From NCBI GenBank assembly GCA_036307825.1, contig JAXJWW010000022.1, forward strand, positions 1-58,633: DNA of 58,633 bases, in the 5' to 3' direction. The translations under genes were made by a program, and so were the position numbers. Within the stretch, counting starts at the first letter, position 1. Every line of letters starts with the position of its first letter. Below are positions 44,839 to 53,190 of the stretch, in pieces. Under the pieces are notes generated by a model that saw only the letters and a program-made list of their open reading frames with translations, made no database searches and was not told the DNA's origin. This stretch comes from RGIG9060 sp036307825 (GTDB taxonomy: Bacteria > Spirochaetota > Spirochaetia > Treponematales > Treponemataceae).

Positions 44839-46053
44839 CTAATTTACAGGAACAACTAATTTTATATGAGTTCCAGTTTCTTCATCAGACTGAATTTGTA
44901 GAGTTCCATTTAGAAGACTAGCCCGAGATTCCATTCCCTTTAGTCCAAGTTTTGTACTTTTTTCTATGTCAATTTCTTTGACTGTTTGGTTATTAAAACC
45001 GCATCCATCATCAGTAATAAAAAAATTTATTAAATTCTTTTCTAAATCTTCTCTAACAACAACTTTTATTTCAGTAGGATTTGCGTGTTTTGCTGCATTT
45101 ATCATAGCTTCTTGAACTATTCTATAAATGTGAGTTTTCTTTTCAATATCAAGTTTCTTTAAAAGAACATTACTATTTGTGTAAAAACTACATTGAATTT
45201 CTCTTGTTTTTTGAAAATTAAACACTAAATCATTTAGACTTAACATAAAATCTTCCATTTCAACTTCTGGAGGAACAAGATTTTTTACAATCATACTTGT
45301 ATTTTTTAAGCTAGATTTTCCTAAAAAATCAATTTTTTCAAGGACATTTTTAACTTCTTCATCCTTTTCTTTAGAAGATATAATTTTCTTTAATTTATCA
45401 AGAAAAAGTTGTTCAGCACGAATATCTTGCAAAACTGTATCGTGTAAATCTCTAGAAATTCGTTCCCGCTCTTTTTCTTGAACTTGCACAATTGTTTTTG
45501 TGATAAATTCATTCTCTAAAACTTTATCTCTAAGAATATTTTTTTCTTTTGTTGTTTTTACATGGCTCAAAGAAACCCAAATTATTGCTACGCAAAACAC
45601 AACAGAAATTAACAAGACAATTGTTAGGATTTTTGAAGAATAAGTAAAGTCCGAATTTATTTGTGATAAATAATTGATAATTGCGTTTTGCAATTCCATA
45701 AAAAGATTAGAAATATTTTCAGTTTTGTTTTGCTCTAATTCTGAAAGAATTTTCAACGCAACTTTTTCAATTTGTAAAATATTTTGATAATTAGGAATTT
45801 CATGAACTTGAGAAAATGTATATAAAGTTGAATCTCTAAAAGAATTTGTAACTACAAGAAGTTCTTTTATTAATTCTGTTGTTTTTTCAATATTTATATT
45901 AGTTCCGTCTTTGTATTCTTTAGAAAGTTTTCCACATAAAGAAATTAATTCATCATCGATAGAAATATTACTTTTATTAGCAAACAAAGGAATTGCAAGA
46001 GTTAATAAAAAAAATGACAAAATAATTCTTTTATGAAAAATATTAAAATTCAT
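44839..46053 (-). CDS. Sensor histidine kinase, NarX/DesK-type (HisKA_3)
   Basis: 404 residues. A signal-like segment (about 8-25), an extracytoplasmic helical sensor region to about 145, a second membrane helix (about 148-168) and then HisKA_3 with RERISRDLHDTVLQDIRAEQ, the phosphorylated His being in DLHD. The HATPase has RIVQEAMINAAKHANP (N box), DDGCGFNNQT (G1) and GLKGMESRASLLNGTL (G2). A TATAAT box is 9 nt before the ATG. The NarL-type regulator at 46710 is on the same strand with a membrane-protein gene in between, so the three likely form one signalling set. Confidence 0.9.
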   Translation of the reverse strand: MNFNIFHKRIILSFFLLTLAIPLFANKSNISIDDELISLCGKLSKEYKDGTNINIEKTTELIKELLVVTNSFRDSTLYTFSQVHEIPNYQNILQIEKVALKILSELEQNKTENISNLFMELQNAIINYLSQINSDFTYSSKILTIVLLISVVFCVAIIWVSLSHVKTTKEKNILRDKVLENEFITKTIVQVQEKERERISRDLHDTVLQDIRAEQLFLDKLKKIISSKEKDEEVKNVLEKIDFLGKSSLKNTSMIVKNLVPPEVEMEDFMLSLNDLVFNFQKTREIQCSFYTNSNVLLKKLDIEKKTHIYRIVQEAMINAAKHANPTEIKVVVREDLEKNLINFFITDDGCGFNNQTVKEIDIEKSTKLGLKGMESRASLLNGTLQIQSDEETGTHIKLVVPVN

Positions 46054-46062
46054 AACCTACAT

Positions 46063-46095
46063 ATTATAGCACAAGAATAAAAAAGAATGTATAAT
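46063..46095. promoter_or_regulatory. Back-to-back -10 boxes between kinase and membrane-protein genes
   Basis: A minus-strand TATAAT (46068-46063) serves the kinase and a plus-strand TATAAT (46090-46095) lies exactly 6 nt before the ATG at 46102. Neither has a good -35, so activation by a regulator is plausible. Confidence 0.5.
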
Positions 46096-46101
46096 GCTTG
46101 T

Positions 46102-46713
46102 ATGGTTTTTAAGAAAAAATATAACATTTGGTTTCAGTTAGTTTTAGGTATTATTTGTGGTTTTTTGAATATGTTTGGTTCAAAAATGGCAGAAGGACTT
46201 TCTCTTCCAATTTTTAACGATACTCTTTTTACAGTTTTAGCTTCTTTTTTCGGTTGGACAGCAGGAATAACTAGTGCTTTAGGCTACCACATTTTATTTT
46301 GTCTTTTTATTCAAAATGGATTTTCTGGCTTTCTTTTTGTAATTTGTAGTTTATCAATGGTGCTAATTGTTAGATTCTACATTAAAAACAAAGAAACCCT
46401 TTCTTTAATGGATTTTGTTTTTATGATTTTTATTTCTGCCTTGGTAATTAGTTTTGAAGGTGGCTTAATTTTTGTATTTGTTTTTAATCAATTTGATTTT
46501 AAAGAAACTGTGGAAGTAAACAAAATAACATATATTTTAATACGCCAACAAATTCCTCTTTTGGTTTCTGCATGGCTTTCTAGAATTCCTGTAAATCTTT
46601 TAGATAAAACTTTAGCAGTTCTTGCTGGTGGTTACGGGGCAATTGGTCTTGGAAAACTTTTGGGGAATCACTTTCAAAAAAAAGATAATTCTTTACCACA
46701 GCAAAAAAATTAA
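46102..46713 (+). CDS. Predicted six-helix membrane protein, function unknown
   Basis: About 203 residues from ATG 46102 (an upstream ATG at 46087 overlaps the -10 box). Roughly six hydrophobic helices with short loops and a Lys-rich C-terminus (NHFQKKDN). The segment PIFNDTLFTVLASFFGWTAGITSALGYHILF has the gly/ala-rich look of ECF-type substrate-binding or sensor membrane domains, but I cannot assign a family. It sits between the divergent histidine kinase and the convergent regulator (4-bp overlap with the latter), so a membrane ligand-binding or transport partner of the two-component system is a reasonable inference. Confidence 0.7.
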   Translation: MVFKKKYNIWFQLVLGIICGFLNMFGSKMAEGLSLPIFNDTLFTVLASFFGWTAGITSALGYHILFCLFIQNGFSGFLFVICSLSMVLIVRFYIKNKETLSLMDFVFMIFISALVISFEGGLIFVFVFNQFDFKETVEVNKITYILIRQQIPLLVSAWLSRIPVNLLDKTLAVLAGGYGAIGLGKLLGNHFQKKDNSLPQQKN

Positions 46714-47354
46714 TTTTCCTCTAAGTACTCTAAAAGTTGCTGTTTGTTATTTGTGCCAGTTTTGTCGTAAATTCGGCTAAGATAGTTTTCTACACTTCGT
46801 TTTGAAATATTCATATTTTCTGCTATTTCATCATTGGTGTATTTTGCAAAAACACAATTTAAAACTTCTTGCTCTCTATTTGTTAGCAAATTTAGTTTTG
46901 TTTGTGCATTTATATAAGAAGTAATTAAATTTTGTTGAATAAATTTATCACCTTTTGCAATAGCTTCTAAAGCGCAAAGTATTGTATCACAATCTGAATT
47001 TTTGCTAACATATCCACAAGCACCAATTTCTTTGCTTAAGGAATGAGCAATAATTCCACCAGATTCATGGCTGGAATAAACCAAAGTTTTTATATTTAAT
47101 TCTGGATTTTTAAACATTTTTAAGATTTCAAAACCGTAAAGTTTTTCAGTATTAACACCACTTACCTTAAAAGATAAATCAACAATTGCAATAACGCAGT
47201 CTGTTTGTGATGGTTTATAAGATTCAATAAAAGTTTTTACTTCTTCTAAATTTCCAAGTTTTGCCAAAACCTGCCAATCGGAATTGCTTGAAACCCAAGA
47301 ATTAATGCCTTCTCGTAAAAGTTGATGGTCGTCAATAATGATTATCTTTTTCAT
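46710..47354 (-). CDS. NarL/FixJ-type response regulator
   Basis: 214 residues. The receiver domain has IIIDDHQLLREGI (acid pocket), VIAIVDLSFK (phospho-accepting Asp, about residue 60) and TLVYSSHESGG. The LuxR-type HTH follows: LTNREQEVLNCVFAKYTNDEIAENMNISKRSVENYLSRIYDKTG (cores LTNREQEVL and NISKRSVENYLSRIY). It is the cognate partner of the HisKA_3 kinase by class and by position. A TAAAAT box lies exactly 6 nt before the ATG with a weak ATTACA -35, so its mRNA may be leaderless. Confidence 0.93.
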   Translation of the reverse strand: MKKIIIIDDHQLLREGINSWVSSNSDWQVLAKLGNLEEVKTFIESYKPSQTDCVIAIVDLSFKVSGVNTEKLYGFEILKMFKNPELNIKTLVYSSHESGGIIAHSLSKEIGACGYVSKNSDCDTILCALEAIAKGDKFIQQNLITSYINAQTKLNLLTNREQEVLNCVFAKYTNDEIAENMNISKRSVENYLSRIYDKTGTNNKQQLLEYLEEN

Positions 47355-47412
47355 AATTTTATTTTAGCATAATTTATAAATTCTGTAATGAGTATAAACA
47401 CATATAAAAATA

Positions 47413-47581
47413 GTGCGTTGAACGCACAGGTTTAACAAGATTACAAAAAAGGGAAGAAAATCCTTAGTTTTGCCCTGTAAAACTGCGATATTTTGGTAAA
47501 TTTTACTAATCAATAAGAAAAAATAATACACATTAAAACTATGTGCGTACAACTCATTAAAAATTGAGTAGTAATTACTCA
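47413..47581 (+). promoter_or_regulatory. Inverted repeats upstream of the FN3 lipoprotein
   Basis: The 292-bp gap 47355-47646 holds a near-perfect palindrome GTGCGTT-G-AACGCAC (47413-47427) and an inverted repeat TGAGTA-N5-TACTCA (47565-47581). The second lies about 65 nt before the start, in promoter territory, and is a candidate operator. I could not assign clear -35/-10 boxes. Confidence 0.35.
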
Positions 47582-47646
47582 CTACAGCAAGAAAAAAATA
47601 TGATAGCATTAATGAAGAATAAAAAATTATACTCTTTGGAGGATGT

Positions 47647-50600
47647 ATGAAAAAACTAAAATGGCTTGCCGCATTTTTAATTGTGGCAACATTATTTGGT
47701 GGAATCTTGGGATGTAAACAAGAAGTAGCATTTCCAAGCGATGAAGTTGCCCCAGCAGATGTAACAGAATTAACTGCTACAGCAAGTAATGGAAATGCTG
47801 TTCTAAATTGGAAAAATCCAGCTGACCCAGACTTTGCAGGTGTGCAAGTTGAAATGAGCCCAGCAGAAGGAACACTTAAAAATGCTATCATGCTTGGAAA
47901 AGATGTTGTAAGCCTTGATGTAAGTGGCTTAACAATTGGAAAAGAATACACATTTACAGTAAAAGCATTTGACGAAAGCCTAAATTATTCAGAAGGTGTA
48001 ACTGCAAAAGCAACAGTAGCAGACACAAGCGATAAAACAGCCCCAGCAGATGTAACAGAATTAACTGTTACAGCAAGTAATGGCAATGCTGTTCTAAGTT
48101 GGAAAAATCCAGCTGACCCAGACTTTGCAGGTGTGCAAGTTGAAATGAGCCCAGCAGAAGGAACACTTAAAAATGCTATCATGCTTGGAAAAGAAGTAAC
48201 AAGCCTTGATGTAAGTGGCTTAACAGTTGGAAAAGAATACACATTTACAGTAAAAGCATTTGATGAAAGCCTAAATTATTCAGAAGGTGTAACTGCAAAA
48301 GCAACAGTAGCAGATACAAGCGATAAAGTTGCCCCAGCAGATGTAACAGACTTAACTGCTACAAACAAAGACGCAAGTGTTCTTTTAACCTGGACTGATG
48401 CCACAGACGAAGACATTTACGGTTATGAAGTAACATGGAACAATAATGCACCAATTAACAGAAGTGCCGCAATGGAATCAAATTCTATGATGGTAGCCCC
48501 AGGTGCAAAAGGTTGTTACATTAGCAACTTAACAAACGGAACAGAATATGCTTTTACAGTAAAATCTGTTGATACAAGCGGAAACAAAAGTGCAGGTGTT
48601 ACAAAAACAATTACACCAAGCATTATAGAAAAATCTGCTTTGCAAATTGCACTTGAACCAAATACAACAGAAAGAACAAACAAAGATGTTGTAATTACAG
48701 TAAATGCAACAACAGATGCTGCAAGTGAAATTAAACAAATTACTTACACAAAAGGAACTGTATCAAAAATTGATACAGTACTTGCAGGAACAAATATTAC
48801 AGAAACAAAAGAAATTACAGCAACAGAAAATGCTACATTCACAGTTGCTGTAACAGACACAGCAGGACGCCGTGAACTTGCTTTTGTTACAGTGAATAAT
48901 ATTGATAAAACAGCTCCTGCACAAGTTGCAAATGTAATGTCAAGTTATTCAAGAAATAATAACGCAATTAAATTGTCTTGGACAAATCCAGCAGACAAAG
49001 ACTTTGCAGGAACAGAAATTGTTTATGGCAAAACAGATAGCGAAGAAACAACAACACTAACTTTTGATAAAAATACAACATCAGCAACAATAGAAAACAT
49101 TGCTGACGACGATAGCGAATACACAATTGCTATTAAAACAAAAGATGACCTTGGAAACCTTAGCGAAGCAAAAACAGAAACAGTAGTTGCAGCTACAGGT
49201 GCAAAAATTACAAGTGTAATTCTTGATAAAACTCACTTAGATTCTATTATGATAAATCGCGATATTGAAGTAACAATTAGCGGAAGTAATTTTGACCTTT
49301 TATCAAGTCTTTTGGTGCAAGTAACAGATGGCACAACAGCACAAACACCAGTACCAGCAACAATTGATGCTGCAAATAACACAGCTACAGCAACAGTTAC
49401 AGCTCCTGTGCCAGCAAGTCCTACAAATAATGGAACAACTTACACAGTAAAAGTAATTGTAGATAGCACAACACCAGCAGAAACAACAGCTTCTTTTGTT
49501 GTAAGTAACCCAGCTGATGTAACAAAAATTTCTTTAGCAAAAACACAAATACCAGTTGGAACACAAGAAAGTGTAACAGCTACAATAACAGGGACAAACT
49601 TTGATATTCGTGGAGTAACAAAAGTAAAATTATTAGATTCAAATAAAGATGAATATACAGAAAGTACAGTTACAGTCCCACTAGAATCAAATACTAGTAA
49701 AACAAAATTTACAGCAAAAATCCCATTACCAACAACAGAAGGTGTTTATACAGTTGCAGTATTCTTTGATGATGTAAAAGATACAAATACAACAACACTA
49801 CAAGTTTACGGAACTCCTATTATTTCTGAAGTTACAATTCCAGTTGCAGGAACAAGTTATGGAGGAAATGCATTACCAGTAACAATTAATGGTAAAAACT
49901 TTACAGCTCCAGGTGCTACAGCAAGTGGATTTACAAGTATAGGAGCAACTTTAACTAATGTAACAATTATAAGTGATACAAAAGCAACAGCAGAAGTAGC
50001 TTGTCCTTATGCTGTGGGAACAGCAAATGTAACAGTAAGCTATGGTGAATCTAGTGCACCAACAACATTAAAAGTAATAGAATCAGTAGCTTCTTCTTAT
50101 ACAGTAGGTGATATTATCCTAACAAATGGAACAAAAGTGTCTGTAGCAAATGTAGAAACATACACAATTGATGAAAATAATAAACCAATAGGTGTAGTTG
50201 CAATGATTTCTGATGTTTACGGAGTTCCAAAGCCAAAAGTAATAGGCTTACAAAAGTCTGCAAGTAGTTTAAAGTGGGCACCAGATGATACAACAGGAAA
50301 GAACACATATTTTACTAACATAGTTTGTGAACCAAGTCAAACTGGTACAGGAGCAGCATTAACAGCAACCTTTACAGGCGATACAGACGGAAGTGATAAT
50401 TGGGCAGAAATTTGTGCTGTAGACCCAGAAGGAACACAAGACCCAGCAACAAATTACCCAATATTTAATTTTGCAAACACTTATGGAGCAACCGCAGGAT
50501 TAACAGGCACAGATTATGAAAATGGCTGGTATGTACCAAGTATTGCAGAATTATGTGAAGTATATAAAAACAAAGATGTAATACAAACATCATTAACAAA

Positions 50601-50778
50601 AGCAAATGGATTTAATTTGGGCACAAGTGAGTACTGGAGCAGTTCCCAGTGCAATTACAGTAGCAATTACAGTAGTCAGTACGCGTTCCAAGTGGATTTC
50701 TACGACGGCTACGTGAAAGACTACACCAAGAACTACAGTGATAGTGTGTTTGTTCTGCAGGCTTTAACAGCAAAATAG
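47647..50778 (+). CDS. Large FN3/IPT lipoprotein with DGR-like variable C-terminus
   Basis: 1043 residues, GGAGG before the ATG. Lipoprotein signal with lipobox GGILGC (Cys about residue 23). A stalk of FN3 domains follows: two nearly identical copies (about 35-131 and 132-228), a third (about 229-330), an Ig-like segment, a fourth FN3 (about 425-520) and three IPT/TIG-like domains (about 525-800). The C-terminal ~240 residues form a DUF1566/C-type-lectin-like domain ending in WYVPSIAELCEVY ... SEYWSSSQ ... VDFYDGY. The last 49 codons switch from T/A-ending to C/G-ending usage, as in DGR variable regions. Surface display of a diversifiable binding head is the inference. Confidence 0.88.
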   Translation: MKKLKWLAAFLIVATLFGGILGCKQEVAFPSDEVAPADVTELTATASNGNAVLNWKNPADPDFAGVQVEMSPAEGTLKNAIMLGKDVVSLDVSGLTIGKEYTFTVKAFDESLNYSEGVTAKATVADTSDKTAPADVTELTVTASNGNAVLSWKNPADPDFAGVQVEMSPAEGTLKNAIMLGKEVTSLDVSGLTVGKEYTFTVKAFDESLNYSEGVTAKATVADTSDKVAPADVTDLTATNKDASVLLTWTDATDEDIYGYEVTWNNNAPINRSAAMESNSMMVAPGAKGCYISNLTNGTEYAFTVKSVDTSGNKSAGVTKTITPSIIEKSALQIALEPNTTERTNKDVVITVNATTDAASEIKQITYTKGTVSKIDTVLAGTNITETKEITATENATFTVAVTDTAGRRELAFVTVNNIDKTAPAQVANVMSSYSRNNNAIKLSWTNPADKDFAGTEIVYGKTDSEETTTLTFDKNTTSATIENIADDDSEYTIAIKTKDDLGNLSEAKTETVVAATGAKITSVILDKTHLDSIMINRDIEVTISGSNFDLLSSLLVQVTDGTTAQTPVPATIDAANNTATATVTAPVPASPTNNGTTYTVKVIVDSTTPAETTASFVVSNPADVTKISLAKTQIPVGTQESVTATITGTNFDIRGVTKVKLLDSNKDEYTESTVTVPLESNTSKTKFTAKIPLPTTEGVYTVAVFFDDVKDTNTTTLQVYGTPIISEVTIPVAGTSYGGNALPVTINGKNFTAPGATASGFTSIGATLTNVTIISDTKATAEVACPYAVGTANVTVSYGESSAPTTLKVIESVASSYTVGDIILTNGTKVSVANVETYTIDENNKPIGVVAMISDVYGVPKPKVIGLQKSASSLKWAPDDTTGKNTYFTNIVCEPSQTGTGAALTATFTGDTDGSDNWAEICAVDPEGTQDPATNYPIFNFANTYGATAGLTGTDYENGWYVPSIAELCEVYKNKDVIQTSLTKANGFNLGTSEYWSSSQCNYSSNYSSQYAFQVDFYDGYVKDYTKNYSDSVFVLQALTAK
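47749..48330 (+). repeat. Tandem 291-bp repeat encoding two FN3 domains
   Basis: Two consecutive 291-bp (97-codon) units, from 47749 and from 48040, are nearly identical at DNA level. A third FN3 domain from 48331 starts alike but diverges. The unit is in frame, so copy number could change by recombination. Confidence 0.8.
50626..50772 (+). other. Candidate DGR variable region
   Basis: Last 49 codons of the FN3 lipoprotein gene. Among codons ending in a pyrimidine, 19 end in C and 13 in T, whereas the preceding ~1000 codons strongly prefer T or A. Many are TAC, GAC, TTC, AGC, GGC, TGC or ACC, the set reachable by mutating the adenines of AAC. The fold (DUF1566 type with YWSSSQ and VDFYDG) is a known DGR target class. 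No template repeat or reverse transcriptase is present in the window. Confidence 0.6.
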
Positions 50779-50867
50779 CACCGTAGGTGGTATTTTATTA
50801 ACTATTAAACTATTTGTTCATAAAGTAGCGTATGCTACTTTATGAACTCGGTGGCGTACGCCACCGA
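50779..50867 (+). repeat. Three palindromes directly after the variable region
   Basis: CACC-GTA-GGTG (50779-50789) begins at the base after the stop codon. A perfect 14-bp stem with GTAT loop, GTTCATAAAGTAGC/GCTACTTTATGAAC, spans 50816-50847. A 20-bp perfect palindrome centred on GTAC spans 50848-50867, followed by A5T8. The last could act as a terminator; the set also resembles the hairpin or cruciform found downstream of DGR variable regions. Confidence 0.7.
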
Positions 50868-50898
50868 AAAATTTTTTTTATGAAAAGAGGATTAGGGT

Positions 50899-51426
50899 AT
50901 GGTAGAATTTTTTTTATCAACAGTTAGGGATATTATAGTAAATCAAAAAAATAAAGAAGAAAAAAAAGATTTTTTATTACGCAGTCTTTTTGCTGAGTGC
51001 AAAAAAAACTTAGAAATAATTAAAATTGTAAAAAAAGATAAAATAAATGAAGATTATATAAAAAATGTAAAAACTTTAGGCAAAATCCTAAATAACGAAA
51101 TTGGGCAATTAGTTTTATTAAATCAAGATGGCATTTTGGATGAAATACACGCAATCCAAGATGATTTAAATTCAAAAGCCGAAATTAATAATAATGCTGA
51201 AAATGAAGATGATGATAAATTAGAAAAACCAAAAACCTTAAAACAAGCTATCGATTTTTATGTAAACAAAATCGAAACATTAAAAACATTAGCAAATCTT
51301 TCAGATGATGAATTTAATATTTTCCCAAAAATCAGAGTACAAATGCGACTTGAAAATATAGAAAAATATCTTAAAGTTGTAAAAATGACCATTGAAGAAA
51401 ATTTAAAATATTGCAAAGGCAACTAA
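50899..51426 (+). CDS. Helical protein of unknown function
   Basis: 175 residues, GAGG about 10 nt before the ATG. It is predicted almost entirely helical and highly charged, in three blocks: 1-60 (DIIVNQKNKEEKKDFLLRSLF), a middle acidic linker (NNNAENEDDDKLEKP, about residues 98-112) and a C-terminal helix pair ending IRVQMRLENIEKYLKVVKMTIEENLKY. No signal peptide, membrane helix or known domain is recognised. Because it follows a DGR-like target gene, it was compared mentally with Avd, the small four-helix DGR accessory protein. Avd is shorter (about 115-130 residues) and I see no convincing match. Confidence 0.6.
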   Translation: MVEFFLSTVRDIIVNQKNKEEKKDFLLRSLFAECKKNLEIIKIVKKDKINEDYIKNVKTLGKILNNEIGQLVLLNQDGILDEIHAIQDDLNSKAEINNNAENEDDDKLEKPKTLKQAIDFYVNKIETLKTLANLSDDEFNIFPKIRVQMRLENIEKYLKVVKMTIEENLKYCKGN

Positions 51427-51573
51427 TTTGTCCCTCTACTACGATTTACCAGTATTCAAAGATGTCTACAAAATGACACTACGCATATTTGAACTTTCAT
51501 CAAACCAGTGAACAAATACGTCTGGTAAAGACCCGTTCGCTATCCCTCATCTTAAAACCTTGACTCATCCGTT

Positions 51574-51604
51574 TTTTGAGGTTACAAAAATTGTAACCTC
51601 AAAA
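51574..51604. repeat. 14-bp perfect inverted repeat
   Basis: TTTTGAGGTTACAA-AAA-TTGTAACCTCAAAA in the gap after the helical-protein gene. It could be a terminator-like hairpin in either direction. The remaining part of 51427-51644 shows no gene or motif. Confidence 0.65.
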
Positions 51605-51644
51605 TCCGCATGGCATTTTTCTAAAATAGAATAATCTAAACTCC

Positions 51645-51801
51645 GTCATTCCGAACTCGATTCGGAATCTTTCTACAATATTTTTATACATTTCAAAACT
51701 AAAAATACTCTGCGTACTATTGGCGATTTTAATAAAAAATACTCTGCGTACTATTAGCAATTTTTAAGAAAAATACTCTGCGTACTATTGATTTCTAGAA
51801 A
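51645..51801. repeat. Left direct repeat flanking the AAA ATPase gene
   Basis: 157 bp. It starts with the palindromic module CGTCATTCCGAA-CTCGA-TTCGGAATC and continues with a common segment (TTTCTACAATATTTTTATAC ...). It ends with three tandem 34-bp units beginning AATACTCTGCGTACTATT at 51704, 51738 and 51772. The matching copy lies at 53191-53314 with two units. Confidence 0.85.
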
Positions 51802-51816
51802 TTTCTTTTGTAAAAT
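51788..51816 (+). promoter_or_regulatory. Promoter of the AAA ATPase gene, -35 inside the repeat
   Basis: TTGATT (51788-51793), 17 bp, TAAAAT (51811-51816), then 6 nt to the ATG at 51823. The -35 is part of the last repeat unit. Confidence 0.6.
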
Positions 51817-51822
51817 ATGATT

Positions 51823-53178
51823 ATGGAAATCAAAAGAAAAATCTATCAAAAATTGCTCAAATGGAAAGAAGAAACCAATGGTACAAAAGCCTTATTTTTA
51901 GAAGGTGCAAGGCGCATTGGAAAATCTACAATTGCAAAGAAATTTGCTCAAAATGAATATGACTCCTTTGTTTTAATAGATTTTAATAATGTTTCAAAAA
52001 AAATAAAAGACAATTTTGATAATCTAAATAATTTAGATTTGTTTTTTCAAACAATTTCCCTTGAATACAATACTAAACTTTATAATAGAAAATCTGTAAT
52101 TATTTTTGATGAAATTCAAAAATTTCCTCGTGCAAGAGAAGCTGTAAAATATTTAGTTCAAGACGGAAGGTTCGACATCATTGAAACAGGCTCTCTTATT
52201 TCTATAAAAGAAAATGTTCAAAATATTACAATTCCTTCAGAAGAACGAATGTTAAAAATGTATCCAATTGATTTTGAAGAATTTCTTATTGCAAAAAACG
52301 AAGAAATTCTGTTGGAATATATTCATGACTGCTACAAAAATAAAGTTCCTTTGGAGCAAAGCCTTCATGCAAAAGCAATGCACATTTTTAGAGAATATAT
52401 GCTTGTTGGAGGAATGCCCCAAAGTGTTGTTGCCTATTTAGAAAACGCTTTAGATTTTGAAAAAAGTGATATTGAAAAACGAGATATTTTGGAACTTTAC
52501 AGAAATGATATAAAAAAATCTGCAAAACGATACAATTCCAAAGTTTCTGCAATTTTTGAAAATATTCCAGCATATCTTTCAACTCACGAAAAGAAAATTG
52601 TGCTAAGTGAAATTGATAAAAATACAACTTTTGACAAATACGACGAACCTTTATTCTGGCTTGATGATTCTATGATTTGTAACCTTTGTTATAAATGTAA
52701 TGATCCTTGTGTTGGTTTTGCATTAAACAAAAATGAATCTAGCGTTAAATGTTATATGGGCGATACTGGTCTTTTAGTTAGCCTTGCATTTAGTGAAAAT
52801 GAAATTGCAAATGAACAGTTATATAAATCAATTATGAATGGAAAACTTTCATTAAATGAAGGAATGTTATATGAAAATGTAATTGCTCAAATGTTAGTTT
52901 CAAAAGGAAGAAAACTTTATTTTTATACTCAATATAATTTAGAAAAGCGTCGTAATGATATAGAAATTGATTTTCTTCTTTCAAACGAAAGCAAAACAAA
53001 TTTTAAAATTTTTCCATTGGAAGTAAAATCTAGCAAAAATTACACAACAACCTCATTAACAAAATTTGCCGAAAAATTTGGAAAGAAAATAGAAAATCAA
53101 ATTATTGTTCATCCAAAACAATTTAGCTTTGAAAATGGAATAATGAAAATTCCTCCATATATGATTCCTTGTTTATAA
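51823..53178 (+). CDS. AAA-family ATPase with DUF4143
   Basis: About 451 residues from the ATG at 51823, which fits the -10/6-nt geometry; ATG 51817 is two codons upstream. Walker A is EGARRIGKSTIAKKFA at about 27-42 and Walker B VIIFDEIQKFPRAREAV at about 92-108. The C-terminal DUF4143 region includes CYMGDTGLLVSLAF and a PD-(D/E)XK-like end: EIDFLLSNE, FPLEVKSSKNY, with D, E and K spaced as in that nuclease fold. Members of this very common family are variable in number between strains and of unknown function. The gene is neatly enclosed by direct repeats, which suggests a mobile or recombining cassette. Confidence 0.88.
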   Translation: MEIKRKIYQKLLKWKEETNGTKALFLEGARRIGKSTIAKKFAQNEYDSFVLIDFNNVSKKIKDNFDNLNNLDLFFQTISLEYNTKLYNRKSVIIFDEIQKFPRAREAVKYLVQDGRFDIIETGSLISIKENVQNITIPSEERMLKMYPIDFEEFLIAKNEEILLEYIHDCYKNKVPLEQSLHAKAMHIFREYMLVGGMPQSVVAYLENALDFEKSDIEKRDILELYRNDIKKSAKRYNSKVSAIFENIPAYLSTHEKKIVLSEIDKNTTFDKYDEPLFWLDDSMICNLCYKCNDPCVGFALNKNESSVKCYMGDTGLLVSLAFSENEIANEQLYKSIMNGKLSLNEGMLYENVIAQMLVSKGRKLYFYTQYNLEKRRNDIEIDFLLSNESKTNFKIFPLEVKSSKNYTTTSLTKFAEKFGKKIENQIIVHPKQFSFENGIMKIPPYMIPCL

Positions 53179-53190
53179 GGATCCAAACCC

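Noticed and set aside
50899..51426. Calling the helical protein Avd
   Set aside because: It is too long, contains an acidic linker and shows no motif I can match to Avd; left as unknown.
51704..51803. Possible CRISPR array from the 34-bp repeats
   Set aside because: Only three units, the between-repeat parts are AT-rich and similar to each other, the repeat is duplicated elsewhere with two units, and no cas gene is present.
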